In this document: in pieces, positions 1-8,831 of the stretch | How positions within the stretch are numbered: the first letter of the stretch is position 1 | Layout of the letters: every line of letters begins with the position of its first letter | Assembly: GCA_009377575.1 (NCBI GenBank) | Contig: WHTU01000029.1 | Location: forward strand, 1 to 33,632 | Source of the DNA: Nitrososphaeraceae archaeon | GTDB taxonomy: Archaea > Thermoproteota > Nitrososphaeria > Nitrososphaerales > Nitrososphaeraceae | Direction: 5' to 3' | Length of the DNA stretch: 33,632 nucleotides | The notes under the pieces: generated by a model | The model's input: the letters and a program-made list of their open reading frames with translations, nothing else | What the model was told of the DNA's origin: nothing | Databases searched by the model: none | Position numbers and translations under genes: made by a program

Positions 1-111
1 ATTTTATTTATTTTCATATTATTATTCATCTCAAATCATATTTTAACTTACTATCATCCATTAACTGATCGGAATTCATATTAAAAAAGAAAAGATAGAG
101 CGGTTTGCTCC

Positions 112-453
112 TTAGTCGTCATCATCGTCATCACAGTCATCATCATCGTCGTCGTCACAGTAATGATGACGATCATCATCGTCATCATCAGATGATGCCG
201 CTGCTGCTGCTGATCCACCACTAGCTGCCGCTGCCGCTGAATTATCCCCTGCTGCCGCTGCCGCTGCTGCTGATCCACCACCAGCTGCCGCTGCCGCTGA
301 ACTATCGCCTGCCGCTGCCGCTGCTGCTGCCGATCCACCACTAGCTGCAGCTGATGCAGCAGAAGATGCAAAAGCTTGTTCAAAGGATACACTAACTCCT
401 ATCATTGCTGTAATTATGACTACAGCTAAAATTACGGGTACAGTTCTATACAT
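112..453 (-). CDS. secreted Ala-rich repeat protein with poly-Asp tail
   Basis: A 113-aa protein of unknown function. Residues 1-29 form a signal peptide (MYRTVPVILAVVIITAMIG, cleavage likely near AFA-SS). The body is Ala/Ser/Gly with three 20-aa repeats of the type SGGSAAAAAAAGD, encoded by a 60-bp DNA repeat. The last 27 residues are almost all Asp, broken by RHHYC and one further Cys. The Asp runs with His/Cys suggest cation binding outside the cell, but that is inference. The composition is extreme yet the frame is open from ATG to TAA and the signal peptide is convincing, so I take it as a real gene. The opposite-strand Gln-rich frame is its shadow. Confidence 0.65.
   Translation of the reverse strand: MYRTVPVILAVVIITAMIGVSVSFEQAFASSAASAAASGGSAAAAAAAGDSSAAAAAGGGSAAAAAAAGDNSAAAAASGGSAAAAASSDDDDDDRHHYCDDDDDDDCDDDDDD
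191..351. repeat. 60-bp tandem repeat inside the Ala-rich gene
   Basis: The marker gatccacca recurs at 212, 272 and 332, an exact 60-bp period, between blocks of gctgcc-type Ala codons. The period is a multiple of three, so copy-number change keeps the frame. Confidence 0.8.
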
Positions 454-845
454 TTAAGATATAGAAGTGATCCGAGATATATTAAACAGACGAATATAGG
501 CATCATAATTATCTTCCACAATATTCGTATAGATTTATCTTTACTAATGTTAGCTAAAACTTAGAATAGAATTCAGATGGGATTATTCCCTCAATTATGA
601 TAACACAGCTTAGTGTACATTACTAGTGACCATTGGACTATATTCTAACTACGATAAATCACGTAAACTAAACATAAACTAAGGAAAACTACTACAAATT
701 TTCAAATATAGATGGTATTGATTCAAAGATATACCATTTTTGGCAGTCTTTGTAAGAAAATATGAAGTATTGCAATTAACTTTATAGAGTCGAATTGATT
801 GCGTCTAATAATTAATCCTTTGCTAGAAATCACCTGTAAGATTTC
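454..845. other. intergenic, no gene recognised
   Basis: AT-rich spacer with stops in all frames. A 7-bp inverted repeat (atggtat/ataccat) lies near 712-738. It holds the promoter region of the Ala-rich gene; nothing else is supported. Confidence 0.4.
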
Positions 846-1046
846 TTATCGCCTCAGTACCCCGTCCCAACGTGCTTTACAATCCGATCCATCACTCCTT
901 TTCGTAGCCCCCAATATATCACCAATTAGGTCATGTATTTCATGCTCAATCACTGGATTAAATGATGTCATGAGGGATATGTGTCCATTTAAATGGAGAT
1001 TTTCACCACCAAAGCGCAGGAAGAATATCATAAAGATTGAATTCAT
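846..1046 (-). CDS. small ORF, doubtful hypothetical protein
   Basis: A 66-aa frame (FGGENLHLNG, FNPVIEHEIHDLIGDI) with a protein-like middle but no recognisable family. It may be a fragment of a decayed gene. The opposite frame at 799-1050 is less protein-like. Weak call. Confidence 0.2.
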   Translation of the reverse strand: MNSIFMIFFLRFGGENLHLNGHISLMTSFNPVIEHEIHDLIGDILGATKRSDGSDCKARWDGVLRR

Positions 1047-1845
1047 ATGATCTTGAGAGGGAATAATACGTGACCCACACCAGTTTAAATGACCTAAAGG
1101 GCAATTATCATAAGCCTAATCTCTAGAGTATGTTACACTGACCCAAGGAGGGGGGATAACAATCCCTCGTAAGGTTGCTTGGCTGGCACTTGAAAGCTTT
1201 AGTCGTGATTGAAAATTAAGAAATCTGAATCCTCTTTGCACGTCGCCCGGTATCTGCAGCTTAAAATACATTCTTGTCGGGGCCTGATATTTACATACCT
1301 AGACTCAACCTTAGAAGAATTTTCTAATTGGTCACAGTGACAGTCGAACGGGAATGACATGTCAGGAGATGAGGGGTTCCAAAAAAAAGTAAAGATAAAC
1401 GAATTCGAAAAGAGCAAGATGCTTTACACTACAGCTTGGTTTCTTCATCTAGTCAAATCATAATTGAGGACTTTGTTCTGACGCGCTGACCCTCAATATT
1501 CATGGCTACTGCGGGTCAAGTATGGCACTAATGAGCGACTATGTCTGGCAATATCAAATGTATCAGACTTAATGCACCGTTATAAAATCCGAATACTAAT
1601 CAGGCGATCTTTTCGGCCATTTAATTCCTATCGACTAAATTTGACCAAAAATGCCGAAAAAGTGATTTTTAATTTATCAGATCAAACGATCATCTAATTT
1701 CTGCTATTATGTCAGAATTGCCTACTAACGGATCGCATTGCTCGCCTCTTCATTTTATGAACTTGCAATAATCTCAAAATATTAGTTGAGGAATTTCAAG
1801 CTCAAGGTGCCACTTACTCATAGCAATTGAAATTAAAACAAGAGA
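1047..1845. other. intergenic, no gene recognised
   Basis: 800 nt with only one weak ORF (1199-1417, minus), which has no plausible protein character. A short hairpin GAGGG/CCCTC sits at 1148-1168. No tRNA or conserved RNA was recognised. Confidence 0.4.
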
Positions 1846-2340
1846 TCACTGAACAATCATTACAGGACATCGTGCATACGACAAAACAGCTGACGCAACA
1901 CTTCCTAAAAGCACTCTTCTAAAACCTGATCTTCCTCTAGTCCCCATTACTATAAGATCTACATTTTCACTCTCAGCATAGTTGAGAATTGCATTTTCCA
2001 CCTTAGAGAAGGGGTCTTCGATAATTTCTGATCTAAATTTTCCCTTCACATATTCAGCTTTTTTCAAAACACCTAGCACTGATTTTTCGACCTCGTCCAA
2101 CCATTTTCTTGCTTCTCTTCTTTTTTCTTCCAATATGTTATCATGTGAACGAGTGCCAGGCTGAATGAGGAAACTTCCGTATGGTAGAGACATCAGATCA
2201 ATTACCGTCAAACCAATTAAATCTGATGCAAATGTGCTGGCAAGACTGATACCATAGCGAGCGGCCTTCATTGAAGTCGCCGATCCGTCTATTGGAAGCA
2301 ATATCTTTCTGATATTTTTTATTCCTGTATTAGATATCAT
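1846..2340 (-). CDS. universal stress protein (UspA family)
   Basis: A 164-aa single-domain cytoplasmic USP. The N-terminal strand KILLPIDGSATSMKAARYG carries the Asp of the nucleotide site. The C-terminal GTRGRSGFRRVLLGSVAS fits the ATP-binding pattern G-2x-G-9x-G-S/T of the family. Length is typical (140-165 aa). It begins 70 nt after the stop of the CBS-domain gene on the same strand, so the two probably share a transcript. Both families bind adenine nucleotides, which suggests a stress or energy-state sensing pair; substrate and partner are unknown. Confidence 0.9.
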   Translation of the reverse strand: MISNTGIKNIRKILLPIDGSATSMKAARYGISLASTFASDLIGLTVIDLMSLPYGSFLIQPGTRSHDNILEEKRREARKWLDEVEKSVLGVLKKAEYVKGKFRSEIIEDPFSKVENAILNYAESENVDLIVMGTRGRSGFRRVLLGSVASAVLSYARCPVMIVQ

Positions 2341-2410
2341 GAACCCCTCTACAATAGTAATACGATGTATCTCAGTAATTAGCTCTGCGCAAACTCAAAA
2401 TTGTAGTCCC

Positions 2411-2872
2411 TCAAATATAATATTCTAACATCCTTTCGATTTCATCCTTAGCTACTTCGTCATTTGGAAATTCATCATATCTTGCAAAATCAAGAGGAGT
2501 AATTATTCCAACAAAGTGTTTTGAACCGGATTTATCATTAATACTGTTATCATCAATAACAAGCAAGTGTCTCACATTATATCGTAACATCGTATCAGCA
2601 GCAATTGCAGGGGTAGATGTGGAGCCAATCGTGATGAGAGGCACTGACATTATCTGCTTTATCGTAATTGCACTTGTAAAGGTATCGTTAATACATACCT
2701 TGGTGACTAAATCTCGCTCAGTGACCAAACCCTGTGGTTTACCATCACTGTCGACTACTATCAGCGAGCTAACATCCTTATCCTTCATTTTTTTAGCTCC
2801 GTCCTGGACGGAAGCCGAATCGTCAATAGTCTCTAGTCTTTTCCTCATAATATCTCTTAAAGTCGTCGCCAT
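2411..2872 (-). CDS. CBS-domain pair protein
   Basis: A 153-aa protein made of two CBS motifs. The first covers about residues 5-70 (LRDIMRKRLETIDDSASVQD, GLVTERDLVTKV), the second about 75-140 (IKQIMSVPLITIGSTST, VGIITPLDFARYDE). Such stand-alone pairs bind AMP/ATP or SAM and act as regulatory modules. It is the upstream member of a probable operon with the universal stress protein. A paralogue lies at 4516-4992. The ligand cannot be told from sequence. Confidence 0.9.
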   Translation of the reverse strand: MATTLRDIMRKRLETIDDSASVQDGAKKMKDKDVSSLIVVDSDGKPQGLVTERDLVTKVCINDTFTSAITIKQIMSVPLITIGSTSTPAIAADTMLRYNVRHLLVIDDNSINDKSGSKHFVGIITPLDFARYDEFPNDEVAKDEIERMLEYYI

Positions 2873-3087
2873 CTATACGAAATGATAATCGTCTTCAACT
2901 TTTAAGGATATTGACGATATTATCGATCCGACGTGAGGAACTCAATATCACTGCCATTTTGTGGACTTGGTTCTCAACTTTGTTCATTCCCTTAAAATCG
3001 ACAACTGGTATTATCAACATGAAGCATCTCTAACAAATATTTACCATAACTATCTCGCCTGCAATTCACATTAAATGGGACAAATAG

Positions 3088-3097
3088 CGTATATATG
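3088..3097 (+). promoter_or_regulatory. TATA box for the gene at 3119
   Basis: gtatatatgt is centred about 26 nt upstream of the TTG at 3119, the spacing expected for a leaderless archaeal transcript. It supports the TTG start, since no in-frame ATG is available. Confidence 0.5.
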
Positions 3098-3118
3098 TTC
3101 TAGTGTATTAACATTAAG

Positions 3119-3505
3119 TTGGCACGATCTGATAATTTTGCCATAGAGAAGGGCAAAGCAGAAAAAGGAATAAATTGGATGAATACTTATGCCGCCACGA
3201 GAAACAAAAAATTCAACGCAAAGCTTAGCGGCTATACTTTATCAACTGTAAACTTTGGAAATTTTGAAGTAATTTCATGGGAAGGAGAATGGTCTGCGGC
3301 CCGTCAGATAATAGTTAAAGCGAGCAGCAAATTGAATATGAAAATAGTTGAAGCCGGATATCATTCCAAATCTAACATCCTGGAATCATTTCTTGGACTC
3401 GGTAAAGAATATGCTAAAGTATACAGCGGCGGAGTACTCACGGGTAACGTCGTATTAGGAATAAAGGGTGGAAAAATCATCGCCGATTCTGAAAAATTAG
3501 TCTAG
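3119..3505 (+). CDS. conserved-looking hypothetical protein, 128 aa
   Basis: Not recognised. The protein is basic, soluble, without signal peptide or helix long enough for a membrane, and has a Gly-rich C-terminus (YSGGVLTGNVVLGIKGGKII). It starts at TTG, which a TATA box places at the 5' end of the mRNA. It stands alone between the CBS/USP pair and the SHOCT gene, each in the opposite orientation. Codon use resembles its neighbours, so I believe it is expressed. Confidence 0.65.
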   Translation: MARSDNFAIEKGKAEKGINWMNTYAATRNKKFNAKLSGYTLSTVNFGNFEVISWEGEWSAARQIIVKASSKLNMKIVEAGYHSKSNILESFLGLGKEYAKVYSGGVLTGNVVLGIKGGKIIADSEKLV

Positions 3506-3629
3506 GTGACTATGGTGATGATTGCAGCTATAACAATTCATATCAAGTATAGGAGTCCAAAAATATCACTATTCTCAATTGAAGTTCCTTACAGCAGATT
3601 CCCAGTCTGGAATTCTAACATTCTTTCAA

Positions 3630-4310
3630 TCACTTCACTTCCCTGCCTACAAGATCTTTTTTGATGCGGAGAAATTCTTCCTCATTCAATACTCCTTGTT
3701 CTTTTAGTTTTATAAGTTTGGTCAATTCATCTGCAATCGAATAACTGCCTATTTGATTGGACTGGATGGACAAGGCGGAGTAATTTTCTTTTTCAGTGTT
3801 GTGAAGGCCTTCTATTCCCTTTTGATGCATTCCAAAACGAATTACCTCTATTAAATCCTGTGCCTTCACTTTCGGGATCGCTTGTATCATACCTTCATTA
3901 TCGTTGTTTCCGTGTATAATTTCATGTATCATACCTAACTTTTTGGAACCAACTAAGGCAGGAGCTTCGAATCTTATAGTAGATGAGAACAACCCTTTTT
4001 CAAGCTTAATACTTGTAATAACATCATATGGGATATCAATTAGGTTTTCTTTTATGCCTAACATATATGGGTCTCTAATAATTAATCGCTTTTCCGTCGC
4101 ATAAATAGTATTAGGAGTAACATAGGAACCTCCAGGCAAGATTCTCGATTGACGAGCAACAATTATCACATTCTCATTTGGATTTAGTACGTCTTGAATT
4201 TTTCTAATCTCGTTCAAATCATCACTGTTGAGCGGCAGAATCGAAAATTTTTCACTTGTTCTCATGACTAGGTCTTTAGTATTATCTAGTCTCTTTCCCA
4301 AACCAAACAA
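3630..4310 (-). CDS. PH-like domain protein with C-terminal SHOCT domain
   Basis: A 226-aa cytosolic protein. Residues about 45-125 (GGSYVTPNTIYATEKRLIIR, DIPYDVITSIKLEKGLFSST) have the pattern of bacterial/archaeal PH-like domains: an 'easily seen in this frame' strand set followed by the I-x-Y-x-x-I-x-S-I turn. The last 32 residues (IADELTKLIKLKEQGVLNEE, then EFLRIKKDLVG) are a SHOCT domain, a short oligomerisation helix pair. The start is TTG; a TATA-like ttaaataag lies about 26 nt upstream on the minus strand. Role unknown, probably an oligomeric adaptor. Confidence 0.8.
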   Translation of the reverse strand: MFGLGKRLDNTKDLVMRTSEKFSILPLNSDDLNEIRKIQDVLNPNENVIIVARQSRILPGGSYVTPNTIYATEKRLIIRDPYMLGIKENLIDIPYDVITSIKLEKGLFSSTIRFEAPALVGSKKLGMIHEIIHGNNDNEGMIQAIPKVKAQDLIEVIRFGMHQKGIEGLHNTEKENYSALSIQSNQIGSYSIADELTKLIKLKEQGVLNEEEFLRIKKDLVGREVK

Positions 4311-4515
4311 CTTCTAGCTTACACATTGATATCTTAATACTTATTTAAGAACTACGAAGAAATGATCCCTATAAGTATTTTGTCTACATTTCATAAATGA
4401 CTGTATGCGCTTCGCAACAGAAAATTCGTGTCAAGATTTCATCATTCTCAACTGCCTTTTACACTCATAGTTAATCTTTTTAAGGGTTGCATGTTAAAGT
4501 TAAGAGACTACCTCG

Positions 4516-4992
4516 ATGATCGACATAGCGGAGAAAGTAAAAAATATAGATGTAACAAATTTGATGACCAAACGAGTAATAACTGTGTCAGACAACCAAC
4601 CTTTACAAGAGGCGTCCAAATTGATGTATCAGAACAATATTGGAAGTATAATAATACTCAAGAGCAACGACGAAACTGAGAGTGAAAGCGTTCCCATAGG
4701 AATCGTTACGGAAAGAGATATCGCCAGAATAGTGGGATTCGCATCGACATTTTCTCCTACGATGCCAATATCAGAAGTAATGAGCAAACCATTATTGACG
4801 ACAACTACGAGTTCCTCTTTAAAAGAAGCTGCAGATTTGATGCAACAGAATAATATTAGGAGGCTTCCGGTACTGGATAGTAAAGGGAAACTAGTTGGAG
4901 TTGTTACTGCAAAAGATATACTTAAATCAACTATGGATATTCTGAAAAAGATTATGGTTGAACAGGATTTTATGACCTTGCATTTTAATTGA
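4516..4992 (+). CDS. CBS-domain pair protein (paralogue)
   Basis: A 158-aa tandem CBS protein. Motif 1 is VTNLMTKRVITVSDNQPLQE with GIVTERDIARIV; motif 2 is ISEVMSKPLLTTTTSSSLKE with IRRLPVLDSKGKLVGVVTAK. It is more canonical than the paralogue at 2411-2872. Expected to bind an adenine nucleotide and to regulate an unknown partner. It is the last gene before the attL-like repeat, with about 450 nt of non-coding sequence between them, and so belongs to the host flank. Confidence 0.9.
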   Translation: MIDIAEKVKNIDVTNLMTKRVITVSDNQPLQEASKLMYQNNIGSIIILKSNDETESESVPIGIVTERDIARIVGFASTFSPTMPISEVMSKPLLTTTTSSSLKEAADLMQQNNIRRLPVLDSKGKLVGVVTAKDILKSTMDILKKIMVEQDFMTLHFN

Positions 4993-5440
4993 GGGTGATC
5001 ACACTCATAATTGTTAATGATTAAAGAAGCGAATAACAAACGAGCTTCATAGGCAGTACGTACGCAATAGTAAGTAGTGATTTAGTTGGTTCTTTCTCTA
5101 GAATAGATATCTTGGAGTGAATCCACTTCAAGACGTTTGCAAGTTAAAAACTCTGAACCTCTACATCTTCAATAGCTTTGCAAAATTCTGTTTGCAAACA
5201 CTTGGTTGAGCCATAGGCAATATTCCGATCTATTATCAGTACGATAAAACAAGAAGGCGTGAAAATCTGGCCGAATGGCTGGTCACGCTTTTGTACTACA
5301 TAGATGAACAATTTGAGATTGGACATTTATTCTCGTTCGTCATGGAAGGTTACATCACCTGTCTTTTTAAAAAGATTGGCTATGATCTTCTTTAGACATC
5401 ATGTCTTTACGAATCAAATACGTTCACGGCAAGTGAACTT
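4993..5440. other. intergenic flank left of the element
   Basis: No convincing gene. A 60-aa minus frame (5144-5326) is open but unlike any family I know. If the element model is right, this DNA originally lay directly downstream of the small gene now at 28743-28955. Confidence 0.4.
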
Positions 5441-5467
5441 ATTATTCTATCTTTAGATAATACTCTG
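5441..5467. repeat. putative attL (27-nt direct repeat)
   Basis: Identical over 27 nt to 28742-28768 (starts attattctatctttagat). Flanking bases differ on both sides, so the repeat is a bounded core and not part of a longer duplication. Confidence 0.7.
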
Positions 5468-5701
5468 AGGTAGTGCTGTCTACTTATTGAGGGTATTCAA
5501 ACCTCATCCAAAGCAGTTTAAACAATTGACATGTTGAAAGCGCACCAAACGCATTAAATATTGTTCGATTAACAGTCCAGATAAGTTTCTCCTAATACAC
5601 ATTGTCTATCATATATGAAGACACAGCTGGCATATCCAGCTTTTGATTTCTGAATGGTTTTGGGATCTATGAGTATATGGCTAACGTTTGAGATGGAATT
5701 T

Positions 5702-5711
5702 GTTTATATAT
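5702..5711 (+). promoter_or_regulatory. TATA box for the gene at 5733
   Basis: gtttatatat is centred about 26 nt before the ATG at 5733, so that ATG rather than the TTG at 5721 is likely the leaderless start. Confidence 0.55.
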
Positions 5712-5732
5712 AGTGGATAATTGTTTGCGTTT

Positions 5733-6368
5733 ATGAACAGGGATCCTAACGTGGCGACGCTTCTTCAATGGGCATCAGAGTACCAGATCACCAATTCTTT
5801 GCCAACAGAATTGGAAAATGACTCACAAAAGCTGATTGAAATAGTAGACATGGTTGAGTCGTGTGTTGGTAAGGAATTTGAGAAAGGCAAAGCTAAATTC
5901 AAGCTGCAATATGGAAGAGAACCGACATCGCTGGAAGCGTCAAAGAATATAGTACCATTTGCATTATATGATCCAGTAAGAAAACAAGGATTTTTAGGAT
6001 GTATTAAGCAATGTATTCAAAATAAACTTCCTGGAATAGAGGAAAAATACCAACTGAATTTTGCGCTTAAGCTCTGGTCTGGTTGTCTTGCAACAGCGAA
6101 AACCATTGCTCTTGGGACTCAAACTGGCAAGAACACGGCACAGTTTAGAAGTGAAATGATTCCAAGAATAGATACGACCTCAACTAAGGACATGATTTAC
6201 AGAAAGGGAGAGGAGATTGCTTGTATTTGGAAGCCAGATCCAAAAGATATTAGTTTCGACGGCGTTCCAACTAATTCAAACGCTAGGAAGTATGAAAGCG
6301 AATGGTCTGAGACAAGGAACAAGATCAACCAAGCAATGCACGTAATGTGTAAAATCAGATGGAATTAG
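5733..6368 (+). CDS. hypothetical protein of the element's left end
   Basis: A 211-aa soluble protein, not recognised. Four Cys residues occur in the second half (FLGCIKQCIQ, WSGCLATAK, EEIACIWKPD, HVMCKIRWN), spaced without a clear zinc motif. Helix-rich, no signal peptide. The ATG at 5733 is chosen because the TATA box puts the transcript start there; a TTG at 5721 would add four residues. It is the first gene inside attL and is followed 47 nt later by the coiled-coil gene, so the two may be cotranscribed. Confidence 0.7.
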   Translation: MNRDPNVATLLQWASEYQITNSLPTELENDSQKLIEIVDMVESCVGKEFEKGKAKFKLQYGREPTSLEASKNIVPFALYDPVRKQGFLGCIKQCIQNKLPGIEEKYQLNFALKLWSGCLATAKTIALGTQTGKNTAQFRSEMIPRIDTTSTKDMIYRKGEEIACIWKPDPKDISFDGVPTNSNARKYESEWSETRNKINQAMHVMCKIRWN

Positions 6369-6415
6369 CTAGATTCACTTAGTTCATGCCTACCTACGTT
6401 TTTTAGCACGAATTA

Positions 6416-6727
6416 GTGAATACAACTTCATTGATTGATAGGCTAAAAGTGGAAGACGAAAAACTCAATGTTGAACTAGAAGAGTCACACGGAGATTGTG
6501 AAAAAATGAAGGCGGTATTTGAAAAGCGAATTGACCTCTACAAACAAACCCTGAAAGAAGAAAGTCTTACTGAGCTGGATAGACTTAGGCTAGAAAATAA
6601 GAAAGAATGGACCCTGAACCACCTCTTGAATCTAATAATAGAGAAAGAATTACGTGACAAAATCACAAGCCTAACAAAACGTGTATACAAATTAGAGAAG
6701 GCAGTCGAACTGGGCGAAGGAGCTTAA
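6416..6727 (+). CDS. small coiled-coil protein
   Basis: A 103-aa, highly charged, almost wholly helical protein with heptad-like leucines (LIDRLKVEDEKLN, LDRLRLENKKEW, LTKRVYKLEKAVEL). The start is GTG. A broken paralogue lies at 7599-7881; the MKAVFEKRI core and the LTELDR-LENKK-W segment are shared between the two, which confirms that this frame is coding. Function unknown, perhaps a structural or DNA-organising accessory protein of the element. Confidence 0.7.
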   Translation: MNTTSLIDRLKVEDEKLNVELEESHGDCEKMKAVFEKRIDLYKQTLKEESLTELDRLRLENKKEWTLNHLLNLIIEKELRDKITSLTKRVYKLEKAVELGEGA

Positions 6728-6823
6728 AACTTCTCATGCACTTCCCTTTAAAAAGTGTCGTCAAGTAATAATCTTTGACAATAATATGAATATGACAATG
6801 AGAAGTATTCAGGAAATAAGATA

Positions 6824-6843
6824 ATAGAGCCACGTGGCTCTAT
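6824..6843. terminator. 20-bp perfect palindrome
   Basis: ATAGAGCCACGTGGCTCTAT has no spacer at its centre (CACGTG). It lies about 100 nt after the coiled-coil gene. It could act as a transcript-end structure or a protein-binding site; no T-run follows. Confidence 0.4.
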
Positions 6844-7046
6844 GTGAAGTACTTTTTTGTGAAATCTTCATGTATGCAGACAGATATGAATGAAGCAGTA
6901 TTATGGTAGTTCTAGATATTCTTAACCTTTCTGCAACGATTTTATATCACTTAATCCCCTAATCATCTTCTGCTGATTCTTCTTTCTTACTCTTATTTTC
7001 TCCTTCATGTACTACAATGAAAATTACAACTGCGTACGTCACAATT

Positions 7047-7508
7047 TTATCCTGAATCTTCTTCACCAGATGACTCCTGACCTTCAGTTGACGACCTTAT
7101 GAATTCATTTTCTAAAACCAACTTAGAATAATCGTTTCCGCCTGAATCTTGCCATTGAAGAGTAAGGCTATATGTTGCTGCTTCGTTGGTTACAGTATCA
7201 CTAGTTATCAGTATAGTAAATGGTGATTTCATTCCTGGTTGTATCGTCTCTGGGTCTGCAAAACCTGAACTTGTTCCTACTATGTCTCCAAGAGAATCAT
7301 AGAATGATGTTGTCGCTCCTACAAACTCTGCAACTTCGCTGCCATTGTTGATAACTTCACCCACTATTTGATTAAAAAAAGATTCTTCAATATACCTCTG
7401 GCTTTCTAGTGATACATCTGGTTGTGCTATTACATTATTGATTTCAGGCGTTAATATGATCATTACTGCGACCCCAATTAAAATAGAAAACGCTCTTTCC
7501 ACATTCAT
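7047..7508 (-). CDS. secreted FxLYD-like domain protein
   Basis: A 153-aa exported protein from the ATG at 7508 (an upstream ATG at 7556 would add 16 residues ahead of the signal peptide and is less likely). The signal sequence is MNVERAFSILIGVAVMIILT, cleavage near VIAQ. The mature part (VGEVINNGSEVAEFVGATTS, FYDSLGDIVGTSSGF, IQPGMKSPFTI) has the order seen in FxLYD-type beta-sandwich domains: intrinsic 'new versus old value' strand, FYD-G-x-V turn and the PG-x-x-S/T-P-F strand. The tail is Glu/Ser/Gly-rich. Probable cell-surface protein; ligand unknown. Confidence 0.7.
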   Translation of the reverse strand: MNVERAFSILIGVAVMIILTPEINNVIAQPDVSLESQRYIEESFFNQIVGEVINNGSEVAEFVGATTSFYDSLGDIVGTSSGFADPETIQPGMKSPFTILITSDTVTNEAATYSLTLQWQDSGGNDYSKLVLENEFIRSSTEGQESSGEEDSG

Positions 7509-7598
7509 TGTGGAAATAGAAATGACTTTCCTATATAACCATGCGCCTGGGGTCATGAAAAATATAATTAACAGAGGTTAATCAAGCAGCAGCAGGGC

Positions 7599-7881
7599 AT
7601 GAAAACGCTAATGGATAGATTGCAAATGGAAGAGGATAAACTAGACCAAGAGCAAGAAGACGCATAGAGAGAATACAAAAAAAATGAAAGCAGTCTTCGA
7701 AAAACGAATCCAACTGTACAAGCGGTATCTAAAAGAAAATGGTCTTACAGAGCTAGATAGAATTATGTTGGAAAATAAGAAGCAATGGCAAATGCGTCAT
7801 TTACTAGGATTAATAGAGCATGAAGAGAGTATCAATAGGTTAAGTGATCTCACAGAGCGAAGTTACAGACTAGAAAAGTAG
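7599..7881 (+). pseudogene. broken paralogue of the coiled-coil protein
   Basis: The frame from the ATG at 7599 reads LMDRLQMEEDKLDQEQEDA and meets TAG at 7665. Five codons later a run of eight A (7677-7684) shifts the frame by one base into MKAVFEKRIQLYKRYLKEN, which matches the gene at 6416-6727 in the same alignment register. So the copy carries a nonsense codon and a +1 frameshift. The 65-aa second half (from 7684) could still be translated alone. Confidence 0.65.
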
Positions 7882-8073
7882 GCTGGTACATACTGTATGT
7901 TCTGTCTATACATTTGACCTATATTTTCTCCCAATGGACAAACATAAAAAGGGTAGTTGTAGAACTTCGGAGTTATCATTATTATTAGCCAACTATGAAT
8001 TCCTTAATGAGTCACAAGTGTTGACCTAATTTTACTACACAACAAAATTAATTTATCCGACATCGTTAAATTA

Positions 8074-8082
8074 CTAAATATT
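8074..8082 (+). promoter_or_regulatory. TATA-like element for the gene at 8101
   Basis: ctaaatatt lies about 23 nt upstream of the ACG at 8101, where a leaderless start codon would be expected. Confidence 0.35.
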
Positions 8083-8100
8083 AGCCAAAAGTGATTTACT

Positions 8101-8505
8101 ACGGAAAGAGATTCTTTTAGTCACCGACCCACTGCTGTTACAATAATAGCAATTCTGGTTATTATAACCGGAGTGATTGCTATCGCTGGCGGACTTGGTC
8201 TTTTGGGCATTGCGGCGCTCATTCCAGAATTAAGCATAGTATTTCTTTCGATAGGTGTTATTCTAATAGCAATAGGGATCGGATATCTGGCCGTCAGTTA
8301 TGGTTTGTTTAAAGGTAGGGGATGGGCCTGGTCAATAGCATTAATCTTATCTTACATAGGAATTGCGCTTGCTATTGTCTCAATTGTGACTGGAAATTTC
8401 TTGCCCATAATAAATCTGGCAATCAACATAGTAATTGTATACATTTTGTACAGGCCTCAAGTTAGGGCTTTTTTCGGAAAATCGGCTAGAGCAAAAATCA
8501 GTTAG
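8101..8505 (+). CDS. four-helix membrane protein; ancestral start now ACG
   Basis: The homologous frame begins well before the first usable start (GTG at 8173): codons from 8101 read ERDSFSHRPTAVTIIAILVI and supply the first membrane helix. The frame closes upstream at TGA 8092 without ATG, GTG or TTG; the codon at the expected leaderless start is ACG, one change from ATG. The full product would be 134 aa with four helices and the segment YGLFKGRGWAWSIALILSYI followed by a basic tail, a layout I recall for small archaeal integral membrane proteins of unknown role. From GTG 8173 only 110 aa and three helices remain. Confidence 0.6.
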   Translation, partial: TERDSFSHRPTAVTIIAILVIITGVIAIAGGLGLLGIAALIPELSIVFLSIGVILIAIGIGYLAVSYGLFKGRGWAWSIALILSYIGIALAIVSIVTGNFLPIINLAINIVIVYILYRPQVRAFFGKSARAKIS

Positions 8506-8705
8506 TATACTCTAAATATGTAACTGCGTCTGTGGAGAATTAATGCCACAGTTGTGCCAGTGTTACAGTCGTTGGCATTTGCTTGGGTTTGGGTGTTAGT
8601 AGCATACTTGGCATTTACATAGTTTTTAGTGTCACCAGATATCAGTGGTATGCCTGACATTAAGACTAGGAATATAATGAAAATCGATACGTACGTGACC
8701 TTCAT
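8502..8705 (-). CDS. small secreted protein, C-terminus probably frameshifted
   Basis: A 67-aa protein with a clear signal peptide (MKVTYVSIFIIFLVLMSGIP). The mature part has NANDCNTGT. After this the annotated frame gives an unlikely TVALILHRRSYIFRVY, whereas a one-base shift gives NCGINSPQTQLHI and a stop at 8512-8514. NCxINSPQTQ after NDCNTGT is a pattern I recall in small secreted thaumarchaeal proteins, so a single lost A near 8550 is likely. Function unknown. Confidence 0.45.
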   Translation of the reverse strand: MKVTYVSIFIIFLVLMSGIPLISGDTKNYVNAKYATNTQTQANANDCNTGTTVALILHRRSYIFRVY

Positions 8706-8831
8706 TTACATTTGTCACGAATAGTATGTGACATTTCTAGGATTGAAAGGCTTCGAATTCTACATAAGCATATATCTTAGAGAATTTATGATTTCTCACC
8801 TATCTTATGCTTCTTTAATTGTTCGTTCTTA

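Noticed and set aside
1199-1417. 72-aa minus-strand frame
   Set aside because: No domain, signal or neighbour supports it; random-looking composition.
5144-5326. 60-aa minus-strand frame next to attL
   Set aside because: No recognisable feature or promoter; kept only as a remark.
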